From contig NZ_LXKA01000165.1 of NCBI RefSeq assembly GCF_001645125.1, positions 62,001 to 126,000 on the forward strand: a stretch of DNA of 64,000 nucleotides, given 5' to 3'. The translations under genes and the position numbers were made by a program. The stretch is from Paraburkholderia ginsengiterrae (lineage in GTDB: Bacteria; Pseudomonadota; Gammaproteobacteria; Burkholderiales; Burkholderiaceae). The notes under the pieces are model-generated. The model had not been told where the DNA came from, made no database searches, and saw only the letters and a list, made by a program, of their open reading frames with translations. Below, in pieces: positions 42,404-50,980 of this stretch (position 1 is its first letter; the number at the start of each line of letters is the position of its first letter).

Positions 42404-43158
42404 TGCGCGGCCGTGTTGCGTATGCGGGCGCGATTCACGAAGCCTATCCTGACGCGAACGGCGTGCGTCTCGCGGACGGCCGCGTGCGTCGCGAGGACGA
42501 AGTGGTCTGGCTAGCGCCTATCGAAGTCGGCACGATCTTCGCTCTCGGCTTGAACTACGCCGAGCACGCAAAGGAACTGCAGTTCAACAAGCAGGAAGAG
42601 CCGCTCGTGTTTCTCAAAGGCCCGGGCACGGTGGTGGGTCACCGCGGTTTCACGCGCCGCCCCGCCGACGTCACCTTCATGCACTACGAGTGCGAACTGG
42701 CCGTGGTGATTGGGCAAACCGCGCAAAACGTCGCGCGTGAACATGCGATGCGGCACGTAGCGGGTTATATGATCGCCAACGACTACGCGATCCGCGACTA
42801 CCTCGAAAACTACTATCGCCCGAACCTGCGCGTGAAGAATCGCGACGGCGGCACGGTGCTCGGCCCCTGGTTCGTCGACGCCGCGGATGTCGAAGACGTC
42901 GCGCAGCTCGAACTGCGAACGTTCGTGAACGGCACGCGGCAGCAACTGGGCAACACGCGCGACCTCGTGACCGACATTCCCGCGTTGATCGAATACCTGA
43001 GCAGTTTCATGACGCTCGCGCCCGGCGACGTGATCCTGACCGGCACGCCGGAGGGCATCGTCAACGTCAACGCGGGCGATGAAGTGGTCTGCGAAATCGA
43101 CGGTTTAGGCCGTCTCGTCAATACGATTGCATCCGACGCGGATTTCGGCCGCGCGTGA
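42400..43158 (+). CDS. hpaG2: HpaG2, second FAH-family subunit of the decarboxylase/isomerase
   Basis: A 252-residue FAH protein. Metal ligands are in the conserved ALGLNYAEHAKE, PLVFLKGPGTVVGH, MHYECELAVVIGQ (Glu-x-Glu type) and VAGYMIANDYAIRDYLE segments. The C-terminus has FMTLAPGDVILTGTPEGI. It completes the two-subunit HpaG equivalent. The ATG overlaps the hpaG1 stop. The next gene, hpaE, starts 26 bp after the hpaG2 stop. The substrate assignment rests on operon identity and is firm. Confidence 0.93.
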   Translation: MMRGRVAYAGAIHEAYPDANGVRLADGRVRREDEVVWLAPIEVGTIFALGLNYAEHAKELQFNKQEEPLVFLKGPGTVVGHRGFTRRPADVTFMHYECELAVVIGQTAQNVAREHAMRHVAGYMIANDYAIRDYLENYYRPNLRVKNRDGGTVLGPWFVDAADVEDVAQLELRTFVNGTRQQLGNTRDLVTDIPALIEYLSSFMTLAPGDVILTGTPEGIVNVNAGDEVVCEIDGLGRLVNTIASDADFGRA

Positions 43159-43184
43159 TCGACGGCACTGATAAGGACAACGCA

Positions 43185-44642
43185 ATGCGAATCGAACATC
43201 TGATCAACGGCCAGGCCGGCACCGCGAAAGACTATTTCGAAACGGTCAACCCGGCCACGCAGGAAGTGCTCGCGGAAGTCGCCCGCGGCGGCGCGCAGGA
43301 AGTCGACGCCGCCGTGCGCGCCGCCAAGGACGCGTTTCCCGCGTGGGCCGGCAAGCCCGCCACGGAACGCGCGAAGCTGGTGCGCAAGCTCGGCGAACTG
43401 ATCGCGAAACACGTACCGGAGATTTCGGAAACCGAAACAAAAGACACCGGCCAGACGATCTCGCAGACGCGCAAGCAACTCGTGCCGCGCGCGGCCGACA
43501 ACTTCAGCTACTTCGCCGAGATGTGCACGCGCGTCGACGGCCATACGTATCCCACCGACACGCATCTGAACTACACGTTGTTTCATCCGGTCGGCGTCTG
43601 CGCGCTGATCTCGCCGTGGAACGTGCCGTTCATGACCGCAACGTGGAAGGTCGCGCCCTGCCTCGCGTTCGGCAATACCGCCGTGCTGAAGATGAGCGAA
43701 CTGTCGCCGCTGACCGCCTCGATGCTCGGCAATCTCGCGCTGGAAGCCGGCATTCCGGCGGGCGTGCTGAACGTCGTGCACGGCTTCGGCAAAGAAACCG
43801 GCGAGCCGCTGGTCGCGCATCCTGACGTGCACGCCGTGTCCTTCACCGGATCGACGGCGACCGGCAATCGCATCGTGCAAACGGCCGGATTGAAGAAATT
43901 CTCGATGGAACTGGGCGGCAAGTCTCCGTTCGTGATTTTCGACGACGCCGATTTCGAACGCGCGCTCGACGCCGCGGTGTTCATGATCTTCTCGAACAAC
44001 GGCGAACGTTGCACGGCCGGTTCGCGCATTCTCGTGCAGCGCTCGATTTACGCGCGTTTCGCCGAGCGTTTCATTGAGCGCGCGAAGCGGTTGACCGTGG
44101 GCGATCCGCTGGCCGACAGCACCATTATCGGACCGTTGATCAGCCAGGGGCATCTGGCGAAAGTGCGCAGCTATATCGAACTCGGACCGAAAGAAGGCGC
44201 GACGCTTGCCTGCGGCGGCCTCGACACGCCCAACCTGCCCGATGCCATGCGCCACGGCAATTTCGTCATGCCGACGGTATTCGTCGATGTCGACAACCGC
44301 ATGCGCATCGCGCAGGAAGAAATCTTCGGCCCGGTCGCCTGCCTGATTCCGTTCGACGACGAAGCGGACGCGATCCGCCTCGCCAACGACATCTCCTACG
44401 GACTGTCCAGCTACATCTGGACCGAGAACACGGGCCGGGCTCATCGCGTGGCCGCCGCCGTCGAAGCCGGCATGTGCTTCGTCAACAGCCAGAACGTGCG
44501 CGATCTGCGCCAGCCGTTCGGCGGCACCAAGGCGTCGGGCGTGGGCCGCGAAGGCGGTACGTGGAGCTATGAAGTGTTCCTCGAGCCGAAGAACGTCTGC
44601 GTGTCGCTCGGCTCGCACCACATTCCGCGCTGGGGCGTTTGA
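43185..44642 (+). CDS. hpaE: HpaE, 5-carboxymethyl-2-hydroxymuconate semialdehyde dehydrogenase
   Basis: A 485-residue NAD-dependent aldehyde dehydrogenase. It oxidises 5-carboxymethyl-2-hydroxymuconic semialdehyde (the ring-cleavage product) to the corresponding acid. Motifs: LISPWNVPFMTATWKVAPCLAFGNTAVLK, FTGSTATGNRI, LELGGKSP-type SMELGGKSPFVIFDDADFE, and catalytic Cys in NNGERCTAGSRI. The start MRIEHLING at 43185 has AAGGAC upstream and matches the family; a GTG ten codons earlier overlaps the hpaG2 stop and is less likely. Length is normal. Confidence 0.94.
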   Translation: MRIEHLINGQAGTAKDYFETVNPATQEVLAEVARGGAQEVDAAVRAAKDAFPAWAGKPATERAKLVRKLGELIAKHVPEISETETKDTGQTISQTRKQLVPRAADNFSYFAEMCTRVDGHTYPTDTHLNYTLFHPVGVCALISPWNVPFMTATWKVAPCLAFGNTAVLKMSELSPLTASMLGNLALEAGIPAGVLNVVHGFGKETGEPLVAHPDVHAVSFTGSTATGNRIVQTAGLKKFSMELGGKSPFVIFDDADFERALDAAVFMIFSNNGERCTAGSRILVQRSIYARFAERFIERAKRLTVGDPLADSTIIGPLISQGHLAKVRSYIELGPKEGATLACGGLDTPNLPDAMRHGNFVMPTVFVDVDNRMRIAQEEIFGPVACLIPFDDEADAIRLANDISYGLSSYIWTENTGRAHRVAAAVEAGMCFVNSQNVRDLRQPFGGTKASGVGREGGTWSYEVFLEPKNVCVSLGSHHIPRWGV

Positions 44643-44731
44643 ACCACCGGGCCACACTGAACCGCAACTACGTTGCGTGGGAACCGGGTAAGGCGCTAAA
44701 GCGCCAACTCGGGTCGACAAAGGGAATCGCG

Positions 44732-45595
44732 ATGGGCAAACTTGCATTGGCAGCAAAAGTGACGCACGTGCCGTCGCTATATCTGTCCGAACTCGACGGT
44801 CCGCACAAAGGCTGCCGCCAGCCGGCGATCGACGGTCACCACGAAATCGGCCGGCGTTGCCGCGAGCTCGGCGTGGATACGATCGTCGTGTTCGACGTGC
44901 ATTGGCTGGTGAACAGCGAATACCATATCAATTGCGCGCCGAAGTTCGAAGGTATCTACACGAGCAACGAACTGCCGCATTTCATCAAGAACATGCCCTA
45001 CGCGTATCCGGGCAATGTCGAGCTCGGCAATCTGATCGCGGAAGTCGCCAACGAAATGGGCGTGAAAAGCCGCGCGCACAGCGAGACCACGCTCGAACTC
45101 GAGTACGGCACGCTGGTGCCGATGCGCTATATGAACGCCGATCAGCATTTCAAGGCCGTATCCGTAGCGGGCTGGTGCATGTGGCACGACCTCGACACCA
45201 GCGCGCGCTTCGGTCTCGCGGTGCGCAAGGCGATCGAGGAGCGCTACGACGGCACCGTCGCGATTCTGGCAAGCGGCTCGCTCAGCCACCACTTCGCCAA
45301 CAACGGCACCGCCGAGCAGTTCATGCACAAGGTATGGAGTCCGTTTCTCGAACAGATGGACCGGAGGGTGGTCGAGTTATGGGAGGCAGGCGACTGGAAG
45401 ACTTTCTGCGAGATGCTGCCGCTCTACAATGAGAAATGCTGGGGCGAAGGCGGCATGCACGACACCGCCATGCTGCTCGGCGCGCTCGGCTGGGATCGTT
45501 ATGACGGCAACGTGGAAGTCGTCACGCCGTACTTCGGCAGTTCGGGGACCGGCCAGATCAACGCGATCTTCCCGGTCACGCCCCTGCCCGCCTGA
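44732..45595 (+). CDS. hpaD: HpaD, homoprotocatechuate 2,3-dioxygenase
   Basis: A 287-residue class III extradiol dioxygenase (LigB fold) that opens the ring of 3,4-dihydroxyphenylacetate with Fe(II). Metal-ligand regions are VTHVPSLYLSELDGPHKG (His near the N-terminus), VVFDVHWLVNSEYHI (His) and LELEYGTLVPMRYM (Glu). The proton-donor region is ILASGSLSHHFANNG. The ATG at 44732 is chosen, with AAAGGG upstream. The frame is open 31 codons further back, overlapping hpaE, without family sequence. Length matches the E. coli enzyme. Confidence 0.94.
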   Translation: MGKLALAAKVTHVPSLYLSELDGPHKGCRQPAIDGHHEIGRRCRELGVDTIVVFDVHWLVNSEYHINCAPKFEGIYTSNELPHFIKNMPYAYPGNVELGNLIAEVANEMGVKSRAHSETTLELEYGTLVPMRYMNADQHFKAVSVAGWCMWHDLDTSARFGLAVRKAIEERYDGTVAILASGSLSHHFANNGTAEQFMHKVWSPFLEQMDRRVVELWEAGDWKTFCEMLPLYNEKCWGEGGMHDTAMLLGALGWDRYDGNVEVVTPYFGSSGTGQINAIFPVTPLPA

Positions 45596-45618
45596 ACCTG
45601 CAAGTTGAGGAGAACAAC

Positions 45619-46020
45619 GTGCCGCATTTGACACTCGAATACAGCGCCAATCTCGCCGGCGAAGAAAGCATCGGCCAACTGTGCAACGCCCTTGCGCAAT
45701 GCCTCGATGCCGTGCGCGACAACGGCGAGCGGATCTTTCCCGTCGGTGGCATCCGCGTGCGCGCACTGCGCTGCGACCAGTACAGCATCGCCGACGGACG
45801 ACCCGATGCCGCGTTCCTGCACGCCAATCTGAAAATCGCCGCGGGCCGCTCCGATGCCGCGAAAAAGACTACCGGCGACGCACTGTTCGCGCTGATCAAA
45901 CAGCATTTTGCCGCTGAGTTCGAGCAGCACGGCCTGGCGTTGTCGCTGGAAATCAACGAATTCAGCGAAGCCGGCACGTGGAAACACAACAACTTGCACG
46001 CGCGCCTCAAAGCGCAATAG
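45619..46020 (+). CDS. hpaF: HpaF, 5-carboxymethyl-2-hydroxymuconate delta-isomerase
   Basis: A 133-residue tautomerase-superfamily protein. The mature protein starts with the catalytic Pro1 ([14 protein letters not shown]), as in all CHMI enzymes. The remainder has [17 protein letters not shown] and [22 protein letters not shown]. It isomerises 5-carboxymethyl-2-hydroxymuconate to the oxo form for HpaG. The start is a GTG, clearly supported by GAGGAG 6 nt upstream and by the need for Pro as second residue. A 23-bp gap separates it from hpaD. Confidence 0.94.
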   Translation: MPHLTLEYSANLAGEESIGQLCNALAQCLDAVRDNGERIFPVGGIRVRALRCDQYSIADGRPDAAFLHANLKIAAGRSDAAKKTTGDALFALIKQHFAAEFEQHGLALSLEINEFSEAGTWKHNNLHARLKAQ

Positions 46021-46064
46021 CGGGCTGCAACGGCGGGCCAAATAGCGGCCCCAAAGAATCCATC

Positions 46065-46868
46065 ATGCTAGACGAACAGACTATCCGCGAACTTGCCGCC
46101 CAACTCGACCATGCCGAGAAAACGCGGACTCAGCTGCGCCATTTCTCCGCCGCGTATCCGCACATGACCGTGGAGGACGGCTACGCGATTCAACGCGAGT
46201 GGGTAAAACTCAAGCTGGCCGAGGGCCACGTAATCAAGGGCCGCAAAATCGGCCTCACATCGCGCGCCATGCAGCGCTCGTCGCAGATCGACGAACCCGA
46301 TTACGCGCCGCTGCTCGACAGCATGTTCATCGAGAACGGCCAGGACATTCGCGCGGACCGCTTCATTGCGCCACGCGTGGAAGTGGAACTGGCATTCGTG
46401 CTGAGCAAGCCGCTGAAGGGACCGGGCGTGACACTCTTCGACGTGCTCGACGCCACCGCCTACGTGACCCCCGCAGTTGAAATCATCGACGCGCGCATCG
46501 AGCAGTTCGACCGCGAAACCAAAGCTCCCCGCAAGGTCTACGACACGATCTCGGACTTCGCCGCCAATGCGGGCATTGTGCTCGGCGGCCGTCCGGTGCG
46601 TCCGCTGGATGTCGATCTGCGCTGGGTCGGCGCGCTGCTCTACAAGAACGGGGCGGTCGAGGAAAGCGGCCTCGCCGCCGCGGTGTTGAATCATCCTGCG
46701 ACCGGGGTGGCCTGGCTTGCCAACAAGATCGCCCCGTACGACGAAATGCTGAACGCAAACGACGTGATCCTGAGCGGTTCGTTCACAAGTCCGATCCCGG
46801 CACGAGCCGGCGACACGTTCCATGTCGACTACGGTCCGCTCGGCGGAATCGGTTTGAATTTCATCTGA
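46065..46868 (+). CDS. hpaH: HpaH, 2-oxo-hept-4-ene-1,7-dioate hydratase
   Basis: A 267-residue FAH-related hydratase adding water to 2-oxo-hept-4-ene-1,7-dioate. Segments: [71 protein letters not shown] (Glu metal ligands), and [23 protein letters not shown]. The ATG at 46065 matches the family start; a longer frame overlaps hpaF. It precedes the aldolase gene hpaI by 10 bp. Confidence 0.94.
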   Translation: MLDEQTIRELAAQLDHAEKTRTQLRHFSAAYPHMTVEDGYAIQREWVKLKLAEGHVIKGRKIGLTSRAMQRSSQIDEPDYAPLLDSMFIENGQDIRADRFIAPRVEVELAFVLSKPLKGPGVTLFDVLDATAYVTPAVEIIDARIEQFDRETKAPRKVYDTISDFAANAGIVLGGRPVRPLDVDLRWVGALLYKNGAVEESGLAAAVLNHPATGVAWLANKIAPYDEMLNANDVILSGSFTSPIPARAGDTFHVDYGPLGGIGLNFI

Positions 46869-46878
46869 GCGCGCCGCC

Positions 46879-47682
46879 ATGTCTCTACCGCGTAACACCT
46901 TCAAACACGCGCTCAGCGAGGGCAAGCCGCAATTCGGCCTGTGGGCCGCGCTGGCCGACGCCTACGTGACCGAGCTGCTGGCGACCGCCGGCTTCGACTG
47001 GCTGCTGATCGACAACGAGCACGCGCCGAACGACGTGCGCAGCACGTTGGCGCAATTGCAGGCGGTGGCGGCGTATGCAACGCATCCGGTAGTGCGTCCG
47101 GTGCGCAGCGACAGCGCGTTGATCAAGCAATTCCTCGACATCGGCGCACAGACGCTGCTGCTGCCGATGATCGACACGGCGCAGCAGGCGGCCGACGCGG
47201 TGGCCGCCACGCGTTATCCGCCGCAAGGCATTCGTGGCGTGGGCAGTGCGCTGGCACGCGCCTCGCGCTGGAACCGGATACCGGACTACCTGACCACGGC
47301 GGCTGACGAGTTGTGCGTTCTGGTGCAGGTGGAGACGGTGCAGGGTATGGAAAACCTGCCGGCGATCGCGGCCGTCGATGGCGTGGACGGTGTGTTCTTC
47401 GGACCGGCTGACCTGAGCGCGTCTATGGGACTCCTCGGCAAGCCGGGTGACGCCCGCGTGCGCGAGGCGATTCGCGGCGGCATCCAGACCGTGCGGCACG
47501 CGGGCAAAGCGGCCGGCGTGCTGGCGCCCGATCCGGCCATTGCCGCCGACTATCTCGACGCGGGCGCCACCTTTGTGGCGGTGGGCACGGACACGAGCCT
47601 TCTGAGCCGCGCGGCGGCGGACCTCGCTGCGTCGTATAAAAACACCGCTGGAGCGGCTGCGGCGGTCAAGGGCGGATACTGA
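46879..47682 (+). CDS. hpaI: HpaI, 4-hydroxy-2-oxoheptanedioate aldolase
   Basis: A 267-residue class II, metal-dependent pyruvate aldolase. It cleaves 4-hydroxy-2-oxoheptane-1,7-dioate to pyruvate and succinate semialdehyde. The catalytic His is in [68 protein letters not shown] (metal Glu) and [13 protein letters not shown] (metal Asp) are all conserved. It ends the operon at 47682. The succinate semialdehyde dehydrogenase and the 4-HPA hydroxylase genes are not in the window. Confidence 0.95.
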   Translation: MSLPRNTFKHALSEGKPQFGLWAALADAYVTELLATAGFDWLLIDNEHAPNDVRSTLAQLQAVAAYATHPVVRPVRSDSALIKQFLDIGAQTLLLPMIDTAQQAADAVAATRYPPQGIRGVGSALARASRWNRIPDYLTTAADELCVLVQVETVQGMENLPAIAAVDGVDGVFFGPADLSASMGLLGKPGDARVREAIRGGIQTVRHAGKAAGVLAPDPAIAADYLDAGATFVAVGTDTSLLSRAAADLAASYKNTAGAAAAVKGGY

Positions 47683-47739
47683 CCCGCTTTCACCCACCGC
47701 GCCGCCTCGAACCGTGCGAGCCCGCCGCGTGGCAAGACC

Positions 47740-48822
47740 CTATTCTCTCGCGGGCCAAGGCAGCCCCAAGGACGACCAGTCCAATTCCACGCCAATCACG
47801 GACCGCTCATCCGCAAGCTGCACGGCCAGCGTCACCGCGATACATGGCCGCCCGCTCGCCAGCGAAAGGTAAGGATTGCTCGCCACCGCCACACCCGGCA
47901 ACAGCACCGCATTGCGGTAATACGGCCGGTGATCCCAGCGCGCATCGCGCGGATTCGCCACCGGGTGCAGCGAAGCGACATCGCTGCGCCAGGCCGGACC
48001 CGGCACTTCATGACCGATCTGCCGGCCCGAGCCGTCGAGGATAAAACAGCTGATGCAACGCTCGAAGGTTGCGAGCGTGGCGAATGCCTCGTCCATCAGC
48101 ACGCCGTCCAGCAACGCGTCGGCAGCGAGCAGTAAGCCGGCCCGGTAAGGCTCCACCTGAGATTCGAACAGCGCATATTGATGCGCGCGCCCCTGCGCGA
48201 TCACGTCGAACGCCTCGTCGATGCGCCGGTGCACCGACTCCGGCGGCGCGAGCTCCGCGGCCGGCCGCCCGAGCAAGTAGCCTTGCGCGAAATCTACATT
48301 CGACTCCACGGCGAGAATCAGCTCCTCGGTCGTCTCCACCCCTTCGACCACCACCAGCATCCCCGCCTGATGCAGCAGCGAGACGAGCTTGGGCAGGATC
48401 GGCTGTTCGGTGCCGTGACTCGTCGCGCGAATCAGTTCACCGTCGAGCTTGACGAGGTCCGGGCGAATCCTGAACAGCCGGTCGAGATTCGAATGCCCGG
48501 CGCCGAAATCGTCGACGGCGATCAGGAAGCCGTGCTCACGGTACGACGCCGCCGCCCGCGACATGTCGTCGACGCTGCCGCCGCGCGATTCAAGAATCTC
48601 CAGAATGACCCGGTCAGGTTCGAGCCCGGCCTCCCGCGCGATCGCGGCGAGTTGACCGGCGTAACCTTCCGCCGTGAACGTGGCGGGCAGAATGTTGAGG
48701 AAGAGCCAGGCGTCGTCCGGCAGCGACTTGCACGCATTGCGCAGATGGACCGCATGGCTTGCGCGGTCGAGCGCGCCTTCGTCGCTGGCGGGCCTCGGCG
48801 CGAACAGCACCGCGGGCGGCAC
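47740..48822 (-). pseudogene. EAL domain plus YkuI_C-like sensor half of a disrupted GGDEF-EAL protein
   Basis: This 360-codon frame continues, in the same reading frame, the GGDEF gene ending at 48853. Only the TAG at 48855-48853 separates them. It holds most of an EAL phosphodiesterase domain: LFLNILP, VILEILESRG, AVDDFGAGHSNLDRLFRIRPDLVKLD, VVVEGVETTEEL and DFAQGYLLGRP. The metal and catalytic acids after the EAL signature therefore look intact. The C-terminal 170 residues resemble YkuI_C/PDC-like sensors (DHRPYYRNAVLLPG, NPYLSLASGRPCIAVT). The first possible start is a GTG with no ribosome binding site, so separate translation is doubtful. Either a recent nonsense mutation, a sequencing error or stop-codon readthrough applies. 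Confidence 0.8.
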
Positions 48823-48852
48823 CAGCTTGCCGTCGTGCTGCTCGCCGCGCAG

Positions 48853-48855
48853 CTA
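48853..48855 (-). other. In-frame TAG inside the EAL signature
   Basis: The minus strand reads GFEA-TAG-LRGEQHDGKLVPPAVLFAP. Intact EAL proteins typically read GFEALLRG at this point. A single change TTG (Leu) to TAG accounts for it. Frame is conserved on both sides. The catalytic Glu of the EAL motif lies two codons before the stop. Confidence 0.9.
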
Positions 48856-50070
48856 GGCTTCGAACCCCACCTGCTTCTGGTGCGACAAACTGTAGAGCGG
48901 CTGAAAATGCGATGTCAGGTAGTAGTCGTCCCAACGGTGCCGCTGCGTCGCGCCGCCCTCGCCCGCCGTGTCGCCCGCCCCCCATTGCCGCGCGCCGGGC
49001 TGCAAGGCGCGCTCGGCGCACACGCGGTTTCGTCCCGAGTGCTTGGCGCGCAGCAAGGCCTCGTCGGCACGGTCGAGCAGCACCATGATGCTTTCGCCGC
49101 CCCGGTGCTCGGCTACCCCGAAACTCGCGGTCAGATGGCCGTCGGGCCGCTCGATCGTGGCAATCGCCCGGCGCAGCCGCTCGGCCACATGAAGCGCGCC
49201 GTCGATTCCGTCGCGCAGCAGCACCGCGAACTCCTCGCCGCCAACCCGGCTCACGCTGTCGCCCGCGCCGGTCTCGTCCATCAGCACGTGCGCGACCTGG
49301 TACAGCGCGTGGTCGCCCACCGCATGGCCGAACCGGTCGTTCAGGGACTTGAAGTTGTCGATGTCGATAAAGATCGCGCTAATGCGCGTCTGCGGCGCGA
49401 GCGTGGCGAGTCGGCGCTCGGCTTGCTTGACGAAGGCGCGGCGGTTTTGCAGGCCGGTCAGCGGATCGGTCGCCGCGAGCTGGGCGAGCTGGCTTTCGAG
49501 CAGGAAGTGGTTACGGCGAAACCGGTAGAAGCCAAAATGAAAGACCGTGGAGGTCGGCACGCCGATCGCCACGATCCACATCCACGTGACGACCTGGGCG
49601 TCGTGAGCGAGCGGCACGCCGAACAGGAGCGCGGCCGCCGCCGCATAAAACAGCGCGCTGCCGACCACGAAGTGCGTCGGCGTCAGCCACAGCGGCGCCG
49701 CGCAAACCGGTATCGCGACCATGGCCGGCAGCACCCACAGCAAGGGTTGCGCGACGCCGGCGAGGTTGATCGCGAGGCCCGCCACCAATACCAGGGAGTA
49801 GGCCACGCCGATCAGGCCGAAGACCCCGGTCGACTTCGCGTACGGGATCGCCAGCACCAGCAGGGCGAGCACCGGCGCGCACGCCAGGCGGTAGGCCAAT
49901 GGCGCGGCCGGGCCGCCGACCAGATTGCGCGCCGCGACGAAACACAGGAACGCGACGACCGTGAACGCCAACGTCACCGTGGAAAGGGGCCGCTGGTGCT
50001 CCAGCGAGCGCCGATGGAAGCGTTCGCGCAAGCCGGAGTCGGACAGATGCTGCGTTGAGGTGGAAAGCAT
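48853..50070 (-). CDS. Membrane-bound GGDEF diguanylate cyclase (truncated GGDEF-EAL protein)
   Basis: A 405-residue protein. Residues about 25-200 hold six or so hydrophobic helices of a membrane sensor. The GGDEF domain follows (DPLTGLQNRRAF, IFIDIDNFKSLNDRFGHAVGD, SRVGGEEFAVLL). The signature is GGEEF, an active form. The inhibitory I-site (RxxD five residues upstream) is absent because the Arg position is Gly. The domain is followed by a linker and the start of an EAL domain (YLTSHFQPLYSLSHQKQVGFEA) before the TAG. The ATG at 50070 lacks a good site; a GTG at 50100 with AAGGG upstream is possible. Divergent from the bcs operon, so it plausibly supplies c-di-GMP to BcsA. Confidence 0.88.
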   Translation of the reverse strand: MLSTSTQHLSDSGLRERFHRRSLEHQRPLSTVTLAFTVVAFLCFVAARNLVGGPAAPLAYRLACAPVLALLVLAIPYAKSTGVFGLIGVAYSLVLVAGLAINLAGVAQPLLWVLPAMVAIPVCAAPLWLTPTHFVVGSALFYAAAAALLFGVPLAHDAQVVTWMWIVAIGVPTSTVFHFGFYRFRRNHFLLESQLAQLAATDPLTGLQNRRAFVKQAERRLATLAPQTRISAIFIDIDNFKSLNDRFGHAVGDHALYQVAHVLMDETGAGDSVSRVGGEEFAVLLRDGIDGALHVAERLRRAIATIERPDGHLTASFGVAEHRGGESIMVLLDRADEALLRAKHSGRNRVCAERALQPGARQWGAGDTAGEGGATQRHRWDDYYLTSHFQPLYSLSHQKQVGFEA

Positions 50071-50121
50071 ATTGATAGTTATCAGGCTGGCTCCGATCAC
50101 TCTGCCCTTGGTTATCGGCAA

Positions 50122-50497
50122 ACGTCTGACAAATATTTATGCCTTTCACGATAAAGTTGCCCCTCGTCCGGTCCACGCGATGATGTATCCGTTGTGACGA
50201 GCGCCGCGTTAGAGGACGGCATGGCGAAAACACCGCCACGCAATTCGATTACCGGAAGTTGCGTCGCCAATATGCAACGAGGGCAATCGATTGCGCATAT
50301 GAACATACGATCTGAAAGTGGCTAAAAGTTAATCTCTTAAGTAGACTCCTTCAAAATGTGGCGTACGAACTAGACAACCCGGTAAAAGTAACCTAGGCCG
50401 CGTGCAACACGCGACTTCCCGAAACACTTTTCTTTGCATCCGGTCGTTGGCGCCCGTTCGTTGAGCGGTTGAAAGCAACGGCCATTTCCCGGAAAAC
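50122..50497. other. Intergenic region between the GGDEF gene and the bcs operon
   Basis: About 376 bp separating divergent genes. It must contain the bcs promoter and probably the GGDEF-gene promoter. I see AT-richer stretches around 50310-50350 but no unambiguous -35/-10 pair, palindrome or small gene. Confidence 0.5.
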
Positions 50498-50953
50498 ATG
50501 GCCCAAATTCTCGACTTTCTGCTGGAACGTCAAATCTCGCCGCAGTGGCGCGGCATGCTGACTGCGCTGGCCGCCGAGTTCGAAGCGCAGATCGGTCGCG
50601 ACGAACTTCGCCAGTTGATGCACCGGGTCGGCTGCCGGTTTGCGGCGGCGCATCCGCTGCCCGCCTGCGGCTCGACGGACGAACTGGCGCAAGCCCTGAA
50701 TCTCTACTGGCATGAGATGGATTGGGGCTATGTCGAATTGGCGGATGAACCTGATGCACTGCGCATCGTTCACTACTGCGCGCCGCTTCGGGCATTCGGC
50801 GGCACGGCCCTTGGCTGGACGCCGGCGTTTCTCGAAGGCGTCTATCAGACGTGGTTGAGCGCGTTGGGCGCGCAAGGCCTGTCGGTGGCGCAGACGAGCG
50901 AATACAGCGAAAACAGCGCGATCGAGTTTCGGCTGGGCCGTCACCCTGTTTGA
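50498..50953 (+). CDS. bcsD: BcsD, cellulose synthase subunit D
   Basis: A 151-residue periplasmic-type BcsD. In Komagataeibacter, BcsD forms ring-like octamers that guide glucan chains for crystalline packing. Matching features are ILDFLLERQISPQWRGMLTALAAEFEAQI, the LYWHEMDWGYVELADEPDALRIVHYCAPL core and FLEGVYQTWLSALGA. There is no signal peptide, as in other BcsD proteins. GGAAAAC lies upstream of the ATG. First gene of the bcs operon; bcsP starts 27 bp after its stop. Confidence 0.88.
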   Translation: MAQILDFLLERQISPQWRGMLTALAAEFEAQIGRDELRQLMHRVGCRFAAAHPLPACGSTDELAQALNLYWHEMDWGYVELADEPDALRIVHYCAPLRAFGGTALGWTPAFLEGVYQTWLSALGAQGLSVAQTSEYSENSAIEFRLGRHPV

Positions 50954-50980
50954 ACTGGTCATGGATAAGACGGCGGCACT

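Noticed and set aside
42813-44756. Minus-strand open frame of 647 codons opposite hpaG2/hpaE
   Set aside because: Shadow of the hpa genes. No start signal and no recognisable fold.
48178-50058. Long plus-strand open frame of 626 codons opposite the GGDEF-EAL gene
   Set aside because: Arg/His/Gln-rich shadow of a GC-rich gene on the other strand. The minus-strand translation has clear GGDEF and EAL motifs.
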